Below are positions 12,659 to 24,537 of a stretch of 64,000 bases of DNA, piece after piece. The stretch is taken from positions 3,658,001 through 3,722,000 of the forward strand of contig OZ316891.1 in assembly GCA_973895155.1 (NCBI GenBank), read 5' to 3'. The translations under genes were made by a program, and so were the position numbers. Within the stretch, counting starts at the first letter, position 1. Every line of letters starts with the position of its first letter. The notes under the pieces were generated by a model. The model was given only the letters and a program-made list of their open reading frames with translations. It made no database searches and was not told the DNA's origin. The stretch comes from Marsupella aquatica. Lineage: Eukaryota > Marchantiophyta.

Positions 12659-13822
12659 CTACTTGTGATGCAATTGCAAAACCTGCAATACGTCACGGTG
12701 TCTAGAGAAACTCTCCAAAGGAATCACTTTGGTAAATGCGTCAGCCGGGTTGAGTTTACCATCAATCTTGACTAGCTCAAACAAATTATCAGACACAGTC
12801 TGCCTGATAAAATAGTACCTGACGTCAATGTGCTTCACTTTGCTGTCCATCACCTGGTTCACAGCAAGGTGGAGCGCACTTTGACTATCACAATGGAGCT
12901 TCACATTCCCCTGTGGCAATCCCATTTCAGTGATAAGTCTATCCAACCAAATCGCTTCCTTTGCTGCTTCCGCAGCTGCAACATACTCCGCTTCTGTAGT
13001 AGACTGAGCAATACACTTCTGCAAAGTAGACCTCCAACTTATGCATCCACCGCCAAGTGTGAACACGTATCCTGTTGTTGATCTCCTTCGGTCCAAATCT
13101 TGTCCATAGTCAGAATCTACATAGCCAATCAATGATCTAGCATTCTTTGCATTCGCATCAAATAAAAGACCATGATCCACGGTACCCTTCAAGTACCTGA
13201 TAATCCACTTCACTGCTTCCCAGTGTACCTTCCCTGGATTCGACATGTACCTGCTCACCTTGCCCATAGCCATGGCAAGATCAGGTCTAGTGCAAGTCAT
13301 CAAATACATGAGACTCCCCACTGCCTTGTCATATGGAACCTTTGACATCAACCCCTTCTCTGTGTCATCCGTAGAACAGAACGCTGATGATAACTTGAAG
13401 TGTGGAGCCAACGGGGTATTTACTGGCTTGCTATTCTCCATGTTGAACCTTGCAATTACCTTCCTCGCATAACTGCTCTGCGTCAACCATAGCTTGCCAG
13501 CCTCCAAGTCCCTAGTGATCTTCATACCCAAAATCCTCTTAGCTGGCCCTAAGTCCTTCATCTTAAACTCTGCACTAAGCAGTGCCTTGAGCTTAACAAT
13601 CTCAGACCTATCCTTGGCTGCAATTAGCATGTCATCCACATAAAGTACTAAAACAATGAACCCAAAGACAACATTCTTCACCGGTTTCAAATACACACAA
13701 GGGTCAAATACACTTCTGTGAAAACCTTGTGACCGAATCCAATTGTCAAACCGCTTGTTCCACTGTCTTGGTGACTGCTTCAACCCATACAAGGATTTCA
13801 GCAATCTGCAAACCAATTCCTC
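12659..13822 (-). pseudogene. copia pol, C-terminal part: reverse transcriptase end and RNase H
   Basis: This is the part of pol after the in-frame TAG at 13823-13825; reading continues in the same frame as EELVCRLLKSLYGLKQ. It contains the second half of reverse transcriptase with the catalytic YVDD motif (VLYVDDMLIAA). RNase H follows, with its acidic residues seen in GYVDSDYG, STTEAEYVAAAE and HCDSQSAL, and a conserved end KHIDVRYYFIRQ. No further stop interrupts it. It would be made only if the upstream stop codon were read through, since no ATG opens the frame at its start. Confidence 0.93.
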
Positions 13823-15931
13823 CTATCCTCTCTTCACAAAACCTAGCGGTTGTCTCATGAAGATCACCTCTTCCAATGTGCCATAGAGGAAAGCTGTGAC
13901 AACATCCATCTGATCTAGGAGCAGACCAAACATTACAACAAGTACACACAATAGTCGTATTGTAGAGTACTTAGCAACTGGTGAGAAGACCTCATTGTAA
14001 TCCACACCTTTCTCTTGTGTGAATCCCTTTGCTACCAATCTAGCCTTGTAGACCTTCGATCCACCTCCTATGGAATTATCCTTCAGCTTGTAAATCCACT
14101 TGCTGTCCACCACTTGCTGACCCTTAGGCAGCTTAACAAGCTCCCAAGTTTTGTTGTCCTTTAGTGACTGCATCTCCGTTTGCATTCCTGTAGTCCACTT
14201 CTGCTTCTCTTTTGAAGCACTTGCCTCATGAAATGAAGAAGGTTCTCCTTCTTCCAAAATTAACGCATCACCCTCATCATCAGCTGTAAAATCATCCTCT
14301 TGCAGTTGAGATGAATCAACCCACTGTCCATACCTTGATGGAGCGCGTACAGTGCGACCAGATGTTCTTCTAGCCGATGACTCCGGTTGATCTGCGTGTG
14401 CTGGTACAATTTGAAGCTCAACAGCATCCACTTGTTGCTCACCAGCATCAACAAACTCCTCTGGTTCCTCTGGCACAGGAACCAGCTCCATAATTGGAGC
14501 AACTCCTTCTCTCCGGTCATGCACCTCATAACCAATCTCCCCCTCAACGAGATCCGGGATAGGAGATTTTCCTTTGTCAGTACGGGAGATCTGAGTATTC
14601 TCCCCCTCCTTCAATAATCTGGATTCATTGAAGGAAACATCCCTACTGACAACGAGCTTACAGGCAATAGGATCCCATAGCCTATAGGCTTTCACACCAC
14701 TCTGGTACCCAAGAAAAACACATTTCCTGGAGGTAGGATCCAACTTGGTCCTATTCTGCTTTGGTGTGAGAGCATATGCATCACTTCCAAAAATTACCAA
14801 GCCATGATAGTCTGCTTGCCGCTTATAGCGCATCTCAAACGGCGTTTTGAAATTGATAGCACTAGAAGGAGAAAGATTTACCAAATAAGCTGCGGTATTG
14901 ACAGCTTCTGCCCAAAATTCTTGTGGTAAACCTGATTGGCTCAACATACTCCGTGACCGCTCCAACAGTGTCCGATTGAGCCTCTCAGCGACACCATTCT
15001 GCTGCGGAGTATAAACTATGGTGAGATGGCGAGTTATCCCCTGTTCTGAACAGTACTCTTCAAATTCCATTGAAGTGTACTCCCCGCCGTTGTCTGACCT
15101 CAAACTCTTCACCCTTGTATCCAAACACTTGATCGTGTTTCCAGTCTGATTCTCCACCTGGGCCTTCCATTTCTTAAAAATGGACAAGACATCAGACTTA
15201 TGCGTCATGAAATAAATCCACACAAATCTTGAGTAATCATCAATAAATGATACATAGTACAACTTTCCAGAGTGTGAGGGAGTCGGGGATGGACCCCACA
15301 CGTCACTATGTATGTACTCAAGAACCGCTTTGGAACGATGAGTTCCAACACCAAAAGCACGACGATGCTGCTTTCCAAGAATGCAATGCTCACAAAACTC
15401 TAATTTACAAGATTGCAAATCAGAAATGAGTCCATTCTTCCGTAAGATAGCCAAACCCTTCTCACTCATGTGGCCTAGCCGTGAATGCCACAGTTGAGTC
15501 ATCTCCTCGTGAGACTTGGTTACATTGGCCTCTCCACATACAGTATTGCCCTGTAACACATACAAATTCTTTTGTCTACTCCCCTTCAAAATCACTGTCT
15601 CTCCCGACCTGACTTGAAGTTCACCATCAATAACGCTCCATTGATGACCATTTGAATCCAACACACCGAGTGAAATCAGATTCTTACGCATGCCAGGTAC
15701 ATACCTGACTCCGGACACTGTGCGCACAGCGCCATCAAACATTTGAATCTTCACAAACCCAATTCCCTCAATTTGACAGGAGTGATCATTTCCCATCAGA
15801 ACTGAACCGTTTGAAATAGAGTAAGAACTGAAAAACTCACGAATGTAACAAATATGAAAAGAGCAAGCACAATCAAGAATCCACACATCATCTGCTCTCC
15901 TAGATGACGTGCACAGGGCATACCCCCGGCT
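13823..15931 (-). pseudogene. copia pol, N-terminal part: protease, integrase, first half of reverse transcriptase
   Basis: Reading continues in the gag frame after the TGA at 15932-15934 and stops at the TAG at 13823-13825. The protease active site reads WILDCACSFH, with Cys where the family has Ser or Thr after the catalytic Asp. Then come the GAG-pre-integrase zinc finger (LWHSRLGHMS ... FCEHCILGKQHR) and the integrase core with Asp in HSDVWGPS, Asp in RSDNGGEY and Glu in QNGVAERLNRT. The last 130 residues begin reverse transcriptase (WIYKLKDN, KARLVAKGFTQ, DVVTAFLYG). Single-base changes explain both stops. Confidence 0.95.
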
Positions 15932-16966
15932 TCATAAAACATACTCATCATTGAGTAAATCAGCTTCTCCATCAGCCCTAGCCACATTTGCCGATGAAGT
16001 TTCCGCTGCCTTTCCCTTACAGTCTCGCTTGAAGTGTCCAACTTGGTTGCACTTCCAACATGTCACCTGCCTCCTCTGAGGGGATTTACCCTTGGACTTA
16101 GATCTGGATTTAGATCTAAACTGGGTTCTACGGTCCCCAGTTGGTCGCTGCATACTCCTCCCACGGTTAACATTGAGGGCAGCACCAGATGATGAAGGCT
16201 GTGACGTGATGTGCATCTTCTGCTGAAGATCATCACTAAGCAAAGAACTTACCACGTCATTGTATGAAATGGTATCCCTATCACGATGCAACAACACTCG
16301 TGATAGGGACTGGTAAGATGGAGGCAATGAACTAAGAAGCTGCAGAGCCTTCGTCTCATCATTCAAAGTCTCCCCAAGGTTTTCCAAGTCAACGACCATG
16401 TCGTTGAAAGCATCCACATGGTCTTGCAACTTCGTACCAGATTCCTTCATCCTGAAACTCATCAGTTTGTAGGAAGTGTAGAGCCGGTTCGACAACTCCT
16501 TGCGGTGATACTTGCTCTGCAATTCCGCAAATAAGGACATGCAATCCTTATGTGCACCCAACTGCTTGATGATGGGAGGCATGAGATAGAGTGTAACACA
16601 CCACACTCCCTGCTCCTGCATGCGGTCCCATTGTTTCTCATCAACATCGTCTTCACGAGGGCTCAGCAGTTGGCCCATCCCTGACGCATAAAGCACTCCC
16701 TTCACCTGCTTCTCCCATAGCAAGTAGTCAGAGCGCCCATCATACTTTGTCACTTCATACTTGGGTCCCCCAAGCTTGAAAGTCCCCATCTTCTTCTTTA
16801 CCGTGAGCTCCGGTAGTAGTACTGCTTCCTCCACCACACGCCGCACCGGTGATGGTATCGGTGTCACGTGCTCTTCCTCCTGCTCCTCTCTCTGCCCCTG
16901 AAACCTCCGCGGTGACCCTCGTGCTTCAAGTTCCACGTCTTCGAAAAACTCCTCCGAATCACTCAT
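15932..16966 (-). CDS. copia gag polyprotein segment with CCHC zinc knuckle
   Basis: A 344-residue frame starting at a true ATG (16966) and ending at TGA. The acidic N-terminus (MSDSEEFFEDVELE) leads into the UBN2/gag-2 type region, with the marker YDGRSDYLLWEKQVKGVL near residues 73-90 and a helical part LQDHVDAFNDMVVDLENLG. A Ser/Arg/Lys-rich basic stretch precedes one zinc knuckle CWKCNQVGHFKRDC (about residues 303-316) that binds nucleic acid. In intact copia elements gag runs straight into protease; here the frame ends in DEYVL then TGA, with protease resuming about 16 codons later in the same frame. The TGA is one base from CGA, so it is probably a mutation rather than a designed readthrough site. 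Confidence 0.95.
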   Translation of the reverse strand: MSDSEEFFEDVELEARGSPRRFQGQREEQEEEHVTPIPSPVRRVVEEAVLLPELTVKKKMGTFKLGGPKYEVTKYDGRSDYLLWEKQVKGVLYASGMGQLLSPREDDVDEKQWDRMQEQGVWCVTLYLMPPIIKQLGAHKDCMSLFAELQSKYHRKELSNRLYTSYKLMSFRMKESGTKLQDHVDAFNDMVVDLENLGETLNDETKALQLLSSLPPSYQSLSRVLLHRDRDTISYNDVVSSLLSDDLQQKMHITSQPSSSGAALNVNRGRSMQRPTGDRRTQFRSKSRSKSKGKSPQRRQVTCWKCNQVGHFKRDCKGKAAETSSANVARADGEADLLNDEYVL

Positions 16967-18106
16967 ATGAGAAAGTCACAAAAAATGTTGTTTTTCACAA
17001 CTTCTCAAAAAACTCGAAACTCAACACCGCCGCGTAGCCCACAAAGCTAGGAGTCCAATACTGAAAACCGAAATCAAAATCGAAATTTGACGGAAAAGTT
17101 ATTCAAATTTCGGTCGAGGTGGGTAAAACCTTGGGAAACTCCCCCGTTTTGACCACCTCAGGGAATAACCGAAATACCAAGTACAACCCGTTGTCGGAAT
17201 TGCGATGTGATTGGTGCGCTGCATTGCCAACTTCAATGGCTACGACCTCGCCGAAAAATAACCAAAAAAGTTACCGTTCGGCGGATGAAATCTTTGTCGG
17301 ACGGTCAAAAAATAGCTCTCTGGTTTTTTGGAATATTCTATGACCCTTGTACAGGCCCTGTGGGAATTTTGGAAGAACAATCGAGGGGCTGACATGTGTC
17401 CTCGAACCCCCAAAACCCCCTACCACCCTTCGTCGTCGAAATCTGGTCGCGCGCGCAGAAAATACACACGGCAGAATGTACCCCTCGACACCAAACGCAA
17501 GATATCTCACTCGGGTTTTGACGAAATCAAGATCCGATTTCAGATTTGGAAACTAGACTCCGAGGCGATGAAGATCGATATAAGAAGCACCCAAAACGAG
17601 GAAAGAACGAGGGAGAAAAAAATTGGTAAAGATGACAGATTTCTCTCAATTGCCATAGCCAATTTCGAATCAGTTTTTCAAAGAGAAAAAAATGGTACCT
17701 TGTCAACAACGAATGTTGATCAATTGCACTTGGTGCCGTCACCAAGTCCAACAAGGTAATTGATTTTGCTTAGCCTTCCTCTTTGCATCAAAGAGCCAAT
17801 CCCGGACTCAAAAACAATCGTCTTGCCTCAATCTCTCCGTTGAGTCAAAACACTTGACGCTTCTCCCTCCGAGTCGATTGCCAACTTTCTTCACAAAATC
17901 CAGAACAACAAAAACTTAGATCTCTCTGCACCACGAGCTCCGTTCAACGATTTCTTCACACCGTTAGAAAGCTCTTGCCCTGATCTATCCGTTGAGCCCA
18001 TAAACTCCAAGTTCCATGCGATGGAACTCTGGATAATCCACCAACACTCAACGCTGGAAAAACCGTCATGAAATCCCGTCACGAACACACGTCACCTCCC
18101 AAGCAT
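16967..18106 (-). other. copia 5' untranslated leader
   Basis: The 1.1-kb stretch between primer-binding site and gag ATG has no gene in sense orientation. It would form the packaging and leader region of the genomic RNA. It is long for a copia element. Opposite-strand open frames here (17328-17759) have no recognisable motif and I do not treat them as genes. Confidence 0.7.
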
Positions 18107-18118
18107 GCTCTGATACCA
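18107..18118 (-). other. copia primer-binding site (initiator tRNA-Met)
   Basis: The minus strand reads TGGTATCAGAGC two bases inside the 5' LTR. This is the classic plant copia primer-binding site, complementary to the 3' end of initiator methionine tRNA. It fixes the orientation of the element. Confidence 0.95.
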
Positions 18119-18120
18119 AT

Positions 18121-18541
18121 TGTTGAGCATAGACGACGATCGCAACGGCAAGCCCATGAACCATCCAACGCACAATAGTCGACACAAGAGATACGTGGTT
18201 CACCTCCTTGAGGCTACGTCCACGGGAACACACAAGAGAGCTTTACTGAACTCTAAGCCCGTCGGCTATACCGAGTCTCCACAGTGTAAGCTCTCCCTAT
18301 CTCTCAAGTGGCTCCATAACAATGAGCCTTGGTTCTACCTCTCCAAGCACACATGCCTCTTATGATATAGTGTGCAACTTAGTTGTACCTAACCACATAG
18401 TTGTACCTAATCACGTAGTTGTACCTAACCACATAGTTGTACCTAATCACGTAGTTGTACCTAACCACGTAGTTGTACCAACCCACGTTGTTGTACCAAC
18501 CACGTCATACCTAACCTAGACGTAAGAGTAAATACCCAACA
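18121..18541 (-). repeat. copia 5' LTR (promoter LTR)
   Basis: This is the upstream LTR in element orientation, 421 bp, apparently identical to the LTR at 12047-12467. It carries the ACGT-core tandem repeat at 18380-18504 and a TATA-like sequence at 18363-18370. It is followed outward by the target duplication AACAG. Confidence 0.97.
18363..18370 (-). promoter_or_regulatory. putative TATA box of the copia LTR
   Basis: On the minus strand the LTR reads CACTATATCATAAG just downstream of the 18-bp repeat array. Position after the enhancer-like repeats and the CTATATCA core fit a TATA box at the U3/R boundary. The start of transcription has not been seen. Confidence 0.45.
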
Positions 18542-18546
18542 AACAG

Positions 18547-21500
18547 TTGGCTTACCCTGAAATTATATTACTTGGAGATAGGGTTCAGTGGTTGATAAAA
18601 CACCCCTCGTCTTGCCACCCTTAGCAACCCATGAAACTCTGGAGGATAAATTATGATCACACATGGCCCTGCTCATAAAGGCATCATGTTTTCAAGGTGA
18701 ACAGCCACTAGTCGAAGAACAATGTAGGTAAGGGAAGTCCGCAAAACAGGTCCCTAACTTTGGGAAAGGATTGGCTATGAGGGCTAGGCCCAGGGGTATG
18801 CGGGTTGACCCAGTAGGTGCAGTCTGCCCAAGTGGAGGGCGGTAAGATTGGTTTGGGGGGTTTGCATTTTCCCTCTTCTTTTGAGTTTCTTGTTTTCCTC
18901 TTTGGACCTTTTTTGCTTTCCCGTCCTTGTACTTTTTCTTGCCCTTTTTTGTACATGATAACCACTTTTCCTCTCTTTTCCAATACCCATTGTATTGTTT
19001 GCCAGTTTTTTCTGGAACTTGGTCATCTTTGGGCAAAACTTTTTTGGGGGCGATTTTATGAGGGCCACTATAACAACTACCAAGAAGCTCAAACTCATGG
19101 AGACAAAGTCTTAAGCGTGCTACAGTATGTTTGTATGGGATAAGCCCCCTCGTGCTAATTTCAAACAGCAGGTTGAACGAATGATGAGGGGGAATAAAAA
19201 AGCATTGAAGTAGAATAAAATCTTAACAAGGTTTTGGTGATCTCGGTATTATAAGGGTCAGAAAGTACAATTGGGAGTACAATTGTAAGTGGCCCATCAT
19301 GTTCCCACCTTTATTTTGTTTGCCGTTTTTTATTGCTTCACTTTCCTTTGTGATCACTTTATGTCTCTCTTTCTAGACTTTCGGTGACATTTGTTCTTTA
19401 TTTCACGTGTACAGTCTCTCATCAATGTTTTCTTATTGTCTTTTTCCCCTTTTTCATGGGTCTGGTGCTCCTGATGGTTGGTGTCTTCCTTTTAAAAAAC
19501 TTTTAAAGGTTGTTGTCTTGTTTGCTATCTTCTAGTGTTCATCCCTAATTGTCGCATGACACATTGGCCAGCAAAGAAGAGGAAGAATATTGACCTGGCA
19601 AGTAATTTGAGTTCATTCATCTTTCCAGCAGAATAGAACATCAAAGTTCCAGCATTTTAGGGATCACAGCCACTCCAAGGATCAGGGTGGCTTTGCAAGA
19701 AGTTGGTGATTATTTTTCACCAACTAGAGCAAACTGGTGGGCCACTTTTTGTTCTAAACATAGACTTTGGACCCAAAATGCAACTTCTCCCACCAAAATA
19801 TACTCGAGAGCCACTTCTTGAGTTCTTGTTCTAAGGGTAGAGGCCAGGCCAAAATTTGCAATAGTAGTAGCAACATGGGTGGCAATGACAAAAGAGGAGA
19901 AATATGTAGCAGGTAACTTTTTCCCTCTTTCCTAATGAGATATTTGAGAGACTCCATCATTATTATCAAAGGCCCCAGCAATGAAGCTTACATGTAAAGA
20001 CCTGTCTTCCAGCCTTACATATGGCCGCTTACTTTTCTCTGGGCTATGCAATCATAGCCGCCAGATAAGGCACAACACAGGGTGAAAAGAAAATCGTAAA
20101 CCAACAACAATACCCTCCTCAGGTTTTTAATATTGATTGCTTTCTTGGTCAACTTCAAGAAGGTAGATAGGCAGCAATTAGCCAAGGAAAGTAGATATCG
20201 GTTCTGACCCAAAACCGCAAACGGGCACCTTGACTGTTGTAAGTCCTTATCCTTATATAAATTCGCTATTATTTGTAAAGGCGTGAAAGCACAGAGAACT
20301 TGCTGTTCTCTAGAGATAAAATCAATCCAATTGGCACAGGTCGCCACCCACCTCCACTACTCAACATTGGGCACTACATTGTTTTGCAAATGTCAAAGTT
20401 ATATGTTAGATGTTGTTTATTATTGTCCACCTCATCAGAAGAAGTCTCACAACTAGAGTACAACAGATGCATTGTGATTGATGCTTCAAGTGAACAATGT
20501 GAATCTTGGGTTCCTGTGGTGACTTTCATCATTTTGGACAGGGGTTCACAACCACTCATGTGAGGGTTTTGAAGTGCTCTTGAGCAGAGGTTTTCGTATA
20601 GACATTTGCAGGCTATGTACAAAATAGCACTTGGGAGGAGGAAAGCTTTGTACCGAGAGTGATGTGAGAAATCCTAGAGCGCTGGTCACATATACTCAAC
20701 AGGCAGCAAATCTCTACATCCAAGCAGGAGAACGTAGAGTTGTCTGGCAAAAAACTCTCCAAATTGGCTATCTCTAGAAAATAGGGAAGCAGTTGACCCA
20801 ACCAACCTGCTAAAAACATTTGTAGGCATTTTACCATTAGTGGGACCAGGAGGGTGAAATAGGCCGAAAATCCTGGCTTGGAAGAACGTCTATCCCAGTA
20901 GTTGCACGCTGTGCAGGAAGCAGAGATTGTAGTTTTGGATGCACACAATGAGCAGGAAGCTCCATTTGCAGATGCTACTAAACTAATCCCACAATGGCTG
21001 CAAATTCATCAATGGATAACTTGAGGACTTCAAACGAAAGGCGTGATCTGGTATCTGGTGACAACAGCGGATTCGAGCTCGATCAAGGGAGATCATGGAA
21101 CACAACCAGTAAGAAATTTGAGTGAATTATCCTGTTCGTATCCATCAATCTCCATTACTTTCCCTCGTTAGGAGATGCAAAAATAATTTTTGAGAACCTG
21201 TGAAGTATTAAGAATTCTTTAATTCCAGAAACCAAAGCACACACAGTAGATCAGACAAGAAGCTGGGATGGACCGCCAAAATTCTCAAGGAAAAGGCAAC
21301 CGATCTGGGATCGAAGTTACGTGCGTTGACCAACCAAAGGGAACCGCCAATTTAGAGATCTATGCAAAACGCTCAAATCTTTGAAAGAAAACAGATACGA
21401 ATCATTACATTCATCCACGGACAGATTCTGGTTGCTCCAGAATTGTGTTATGTCAATACCATTAAGCCTAGAATTATAGAGCAAGGTGTTCTAGCTATAT

Positions 21501-21748
21501 CTAGTACTTATCTAGTAAGACGACTTCCTAGGCCCTTCAAACGCGAAGAGACTTCATATCTAGAGCACCATCAAAAACATTACATTTGGTCTCCCGTATG
21601 ACGCCCAAAATCCGAAATCCTGTACATAAACCATACAACTACTACATCCAGTCCTACCTCGTAAAAAATAAAAAAATTCCTGTTTCTGGAAGAACAGGAA
21701 TTTTGTAGCTGCAGCGCTGTTGAACATCTGCAAACATTGAGGAGGTTT
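18547..21748. other. no supported gene (18.5-21.7 kb)
   Basis: Open frames here are short and lack family motifs. A low-complexity Lys-rich frame on the minus strand (18692-19098) comes from a T-rich plus strand and is not convincing. No UreF- or UreG-like sequence is visible downstream of UreD. Part of the right end (about 21749 leftward) must be UreD 3' UTR. Confidence 0.5.
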
Positions 21749-24537
21749 CTATCTTCGAGCATAAGGAGGAATACCAATAAGAGGTTGTAAGGCAGATAAT
21801 TGTTCCCTCAGGAATTGGTAGACAGTTTTGGTTTCTCTAGCGGCCACTCTGACAACCAAGCCCTCCTCCTGCAGAAAACATACTTAGAATTAGACAACTG
21901 GGCAGAGTGTCAATTTTAGAGGTAACCATGTGAACGTCAATGAGGCATGAAATGAAACCAGAGAGGTTCTTGACACATTATACACAAGAAAGAGACCACA
22001 TATGGGATGTTGAAAGTAGAGTCTACTCGCTCCCTTCAGCGATAGTAAGGTAGTCTAGCCGGCCAGTTTAAAATACACAAATTCAAAGGGCATTTACTTA
22101 CCGATGAACCCAGAGTACTACAGGAAGCAAAAAGCTCATGTGTTGAAGGAGTTTGTTTCGGCCAATTCCCTTGAATTGCAGAAGCTCCGCCTGAGGAAAA
22201 TGATTTCTGATTCTTCATGGCCCTGGCTGTCAAATTCTGTACATTTGCCTGGATAGCCTTCTGGATCATTGCTAGTTTGGGTCTGAAAATGGCAGCAGAT
22301 GCAAGTTAGAGCCATCTCCAAACCAGTGGGTGTTTCTTCGAAACACAATGGCACTAGATTCAAAAGCTATTTACAGATTGTGACTAAAATATTACTTTAA
22401 ATGTGCAACATTTTGCTTGGCTCTCACATGCTGGACAAGACAGTTCGTGAAAGAATCCTTCACCACAGATGATAAGGAAGACACTGAGAACGATATAAAA
22501 CCTAAATGACTTGAGGTGCGAACAACACTTGTGACGTCCGACAGATTTTAATATTGACAGCCCTGCATTATTGTTATGACCAATTTCGGGAATATTCCTT
22601 GTATTCAGCGATGTGTACAAAATTTGCGAGTTAATGCAGGAAATACGCTACTATTTCGAAAAGTAGAGGCATTCCCACCCATATATTACAACCAGGCCAA
22701 GAACTTGGAAGTCATCCATGCGGTCAGCAATCGAGAGACCCGTGCCTTGCTCGAGACATACCTACAAGCACAATCCAGGTCGTTGGTTTGAAAAGTCAGG
22801 TTCTAACAAAGAACATAGATTTTCCATCATGTTTTCCCTTGCGCAAAACAATGGTCATATCCAGAGAGACATACTGAGTCCAGAAGTAATGGCGTGTCTC
22901 CTTCAATATATATGTGATTGATACTTTTGAACATTTCAAAGTTCCAGGTTTCTCCACGAGCCACTCGTCCGCTAGTCAGCCAATCTACCAGAACTAAATT
23001 GGCATTCGTTGCGAGATCAAAAGCCTGTACTTGAGAATATCTTGCATCGGCAAAACAAACGAGGGAATCTGGTAGCACGGCCAGTAGGGCCCCACTTCCA
23101 ACTGACACCTGAGGACGAAACAGCACAAATCCAAAAATTTTAGGAATATTTTACAAAACTGCCTTTGACTATGGAGGACAATATATTGTAGAAAGGGCAC
23201 GAAAACATCAGGTCCAAATTTATGATGATCGTAGAAAGCAAAATGGCCTTACATTAGGAAGAAATAGCTCAGAGGAAAATTTGTGACAAAGGCAGGAACA
23301 CACCATTGCCCAACTTATCATGATTGTTTACAAAATCCTCCTAAATTTAGGACTGGCAATGCCTCGGATGAAAGATCATAAGGAATACCTTGAGCGTCTG
23401 ATGGGAAGTTTGCCCTTTCATCGACTTGAAAACCTATCAAAAGACGGAAAGCGCCTCTCAGATCCATATTCTTCTCAATGCCTCGTGAACAAATCATGAA
23501 AAGTTTCAACCTATCCTGAAACAAGGAGCTAACTCAACCAAGTAGATTCGCTATAATCACAGCTCACAAATCACTCACATTTGTGCAGCCTTGAGTTGTA
23601 AGTACTACAGTTGTGTCCTCGCCAACCTTCAACTCACAGAAGATAGCATCCCCCTGTTCAGCTCACCATATTAGATGAGTACGCAATAAATTCTCAGCAG
23701 CCCGTTTTGAGATTTGGATTCTCTAGAGAAGACAGTTATACTTTCTACAAAATTTGAAAAATTGAAAAATTATTCGACATATGCAGCACCCTGATGCCAT
23801 TCACTCTTAGGAAGAGAACATCCTGTTCAGACTATGCTGAAGAGCTCACCGAGACAATTCCTCCCCCAAAGTTCAGCGCATACACAAGAACACAATCCAC
23901 ATCTGCCTGGGTTGCCTGCCACACATTGAAGAAAATGCAATTATTACATCAACATAAAACAGCCATAAACTAAATTTAAAGGGGCAAGTCTTTTGCACTT
24001 CCATCTAATCGCACTGATGCATGAAACTATTACATGTTTACAGGTAAGAGTGTTGTTTCAACAGTAATTCCAACAGTGTATGTAGTATTGATCCTAATTC
24101 ATCCAGGCCGATGCCATGCCATGCCAATGATCAAAGTCTTCAACTATGGATTCTAGTTGAGACAAGTCGTCAAACGAAGAATATACCACAAGCCATCTGT
24201 AAATCAATCAATGCAGCGAACTCTACAGCTTTTGGTTTTTTTTAGGAATAAAACTGTGATAAAACCCCAGACGATGAACACAATTTTACTCTGGAATCGC
24301 TTCCGCTTTCACTTGAATTGCAATGAATTGATGTACGCAGAGAGCAATCACCTTCTTGGGAAGCATGAACTGGAGAGGGTAATCAGCATAAACTTGTGTT
24401 GCTACTGACTTTCCAAGCACACGCTCCACCTTTACAGATCCTGTGGGCTTTGCATATGTGAAGTGCTCTCTGAGTAAAAGGTCCGTAAAAGAGAGACTTT
24501 TCGATCCCAGCTCAGTGCCCACTTCCGGTTCAAACAT
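21749..24537 (-). CDS. URED: urease accessory protein UreD (nickel-insertion chaperone)
   Basis: UreD binds apo-urease and, with UreF and UreG, helps carbamylate the active-site lysine and insert two nickel ions in the cytosol. Exons (minus): 24537-24352, 23915-23850, 23653-23579, 23433-23389, 23108-22875, 22761-22679, 22282-22102, 21868-21749; they sum to 990 nt, 329 residues, all GT-AG. Family landmarks in order are YPLQFMLPKK, VYALNFGGGIVSGD, VVLTTQGCTN then VFKSMKG, GALLAVLPDSLVCFADARY, LVLVDWLTSGR, GETWNFEMFKSIN and a C-terminal VYQFLREQLSALQPLIGIP. The ATG at 24537 is the only one after an in-frame TGA upstream. It starts 396 bp after the urease stop, in the same direction. No signal peptide is seen. 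Identification is firm; exact splice sites are hand-derived. Confidence 0.93.

Larger units (their letters stand above)
12042..18546 (-). mobile_element. Ty1/copia LTR retrotransposon, complete but with two stop codons
   Basis: A full-length copia-type retrotransposon (12047-18541, 6495 bp) in minus orientation. Its 421-bp LTRs appear identical base for base by my reading and start TGTTGAGCATAG on the plus strand. The 5-bp target duplication AACAG flanks it at 12042-12046 and 18542-18546. On the minus strand the order is 5' LTR, tRNA-Met primer-binding site, a leader of about 1.15 kb, gag with a zinc knuckle, protease, integrase, reverse transcriptase, RNase H, polypurine tract and 3' LTR; integrase before reverse transcriptase defines Ty1/copia. 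Identical LTRs imply a recent insertion. Gag and pol share one frame, interrupted by TGA (15932-15934) and TAG (13823-13825), so this copy is probably non-autonomous. Confidence 0.97.

Noticed and set aside
15932-15934. TGA between gag and pol as a programmed readthrough site
   Set aside because: A second stop further on and no recognisable readthrough context make plain mutation likelier; kept only as an option in the findings.
17328-17759. 143-codon plus-strand frame in the copia leader
   Set aside because: Antisense to the element, no motif, no sign of independent gene structure.
18692-19098. Lys-rich minus-strand frames of about 100 codons
   Set aside because: Low-complexity translation of a T-rich plus strand; overlapping frames look alike in quality.
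21362-21601. Candidate UreF or UreG downstream of UreD
   Set aside because: The frame has neither the UreG P-loop nor any UreF-like sequence that I can recognise.
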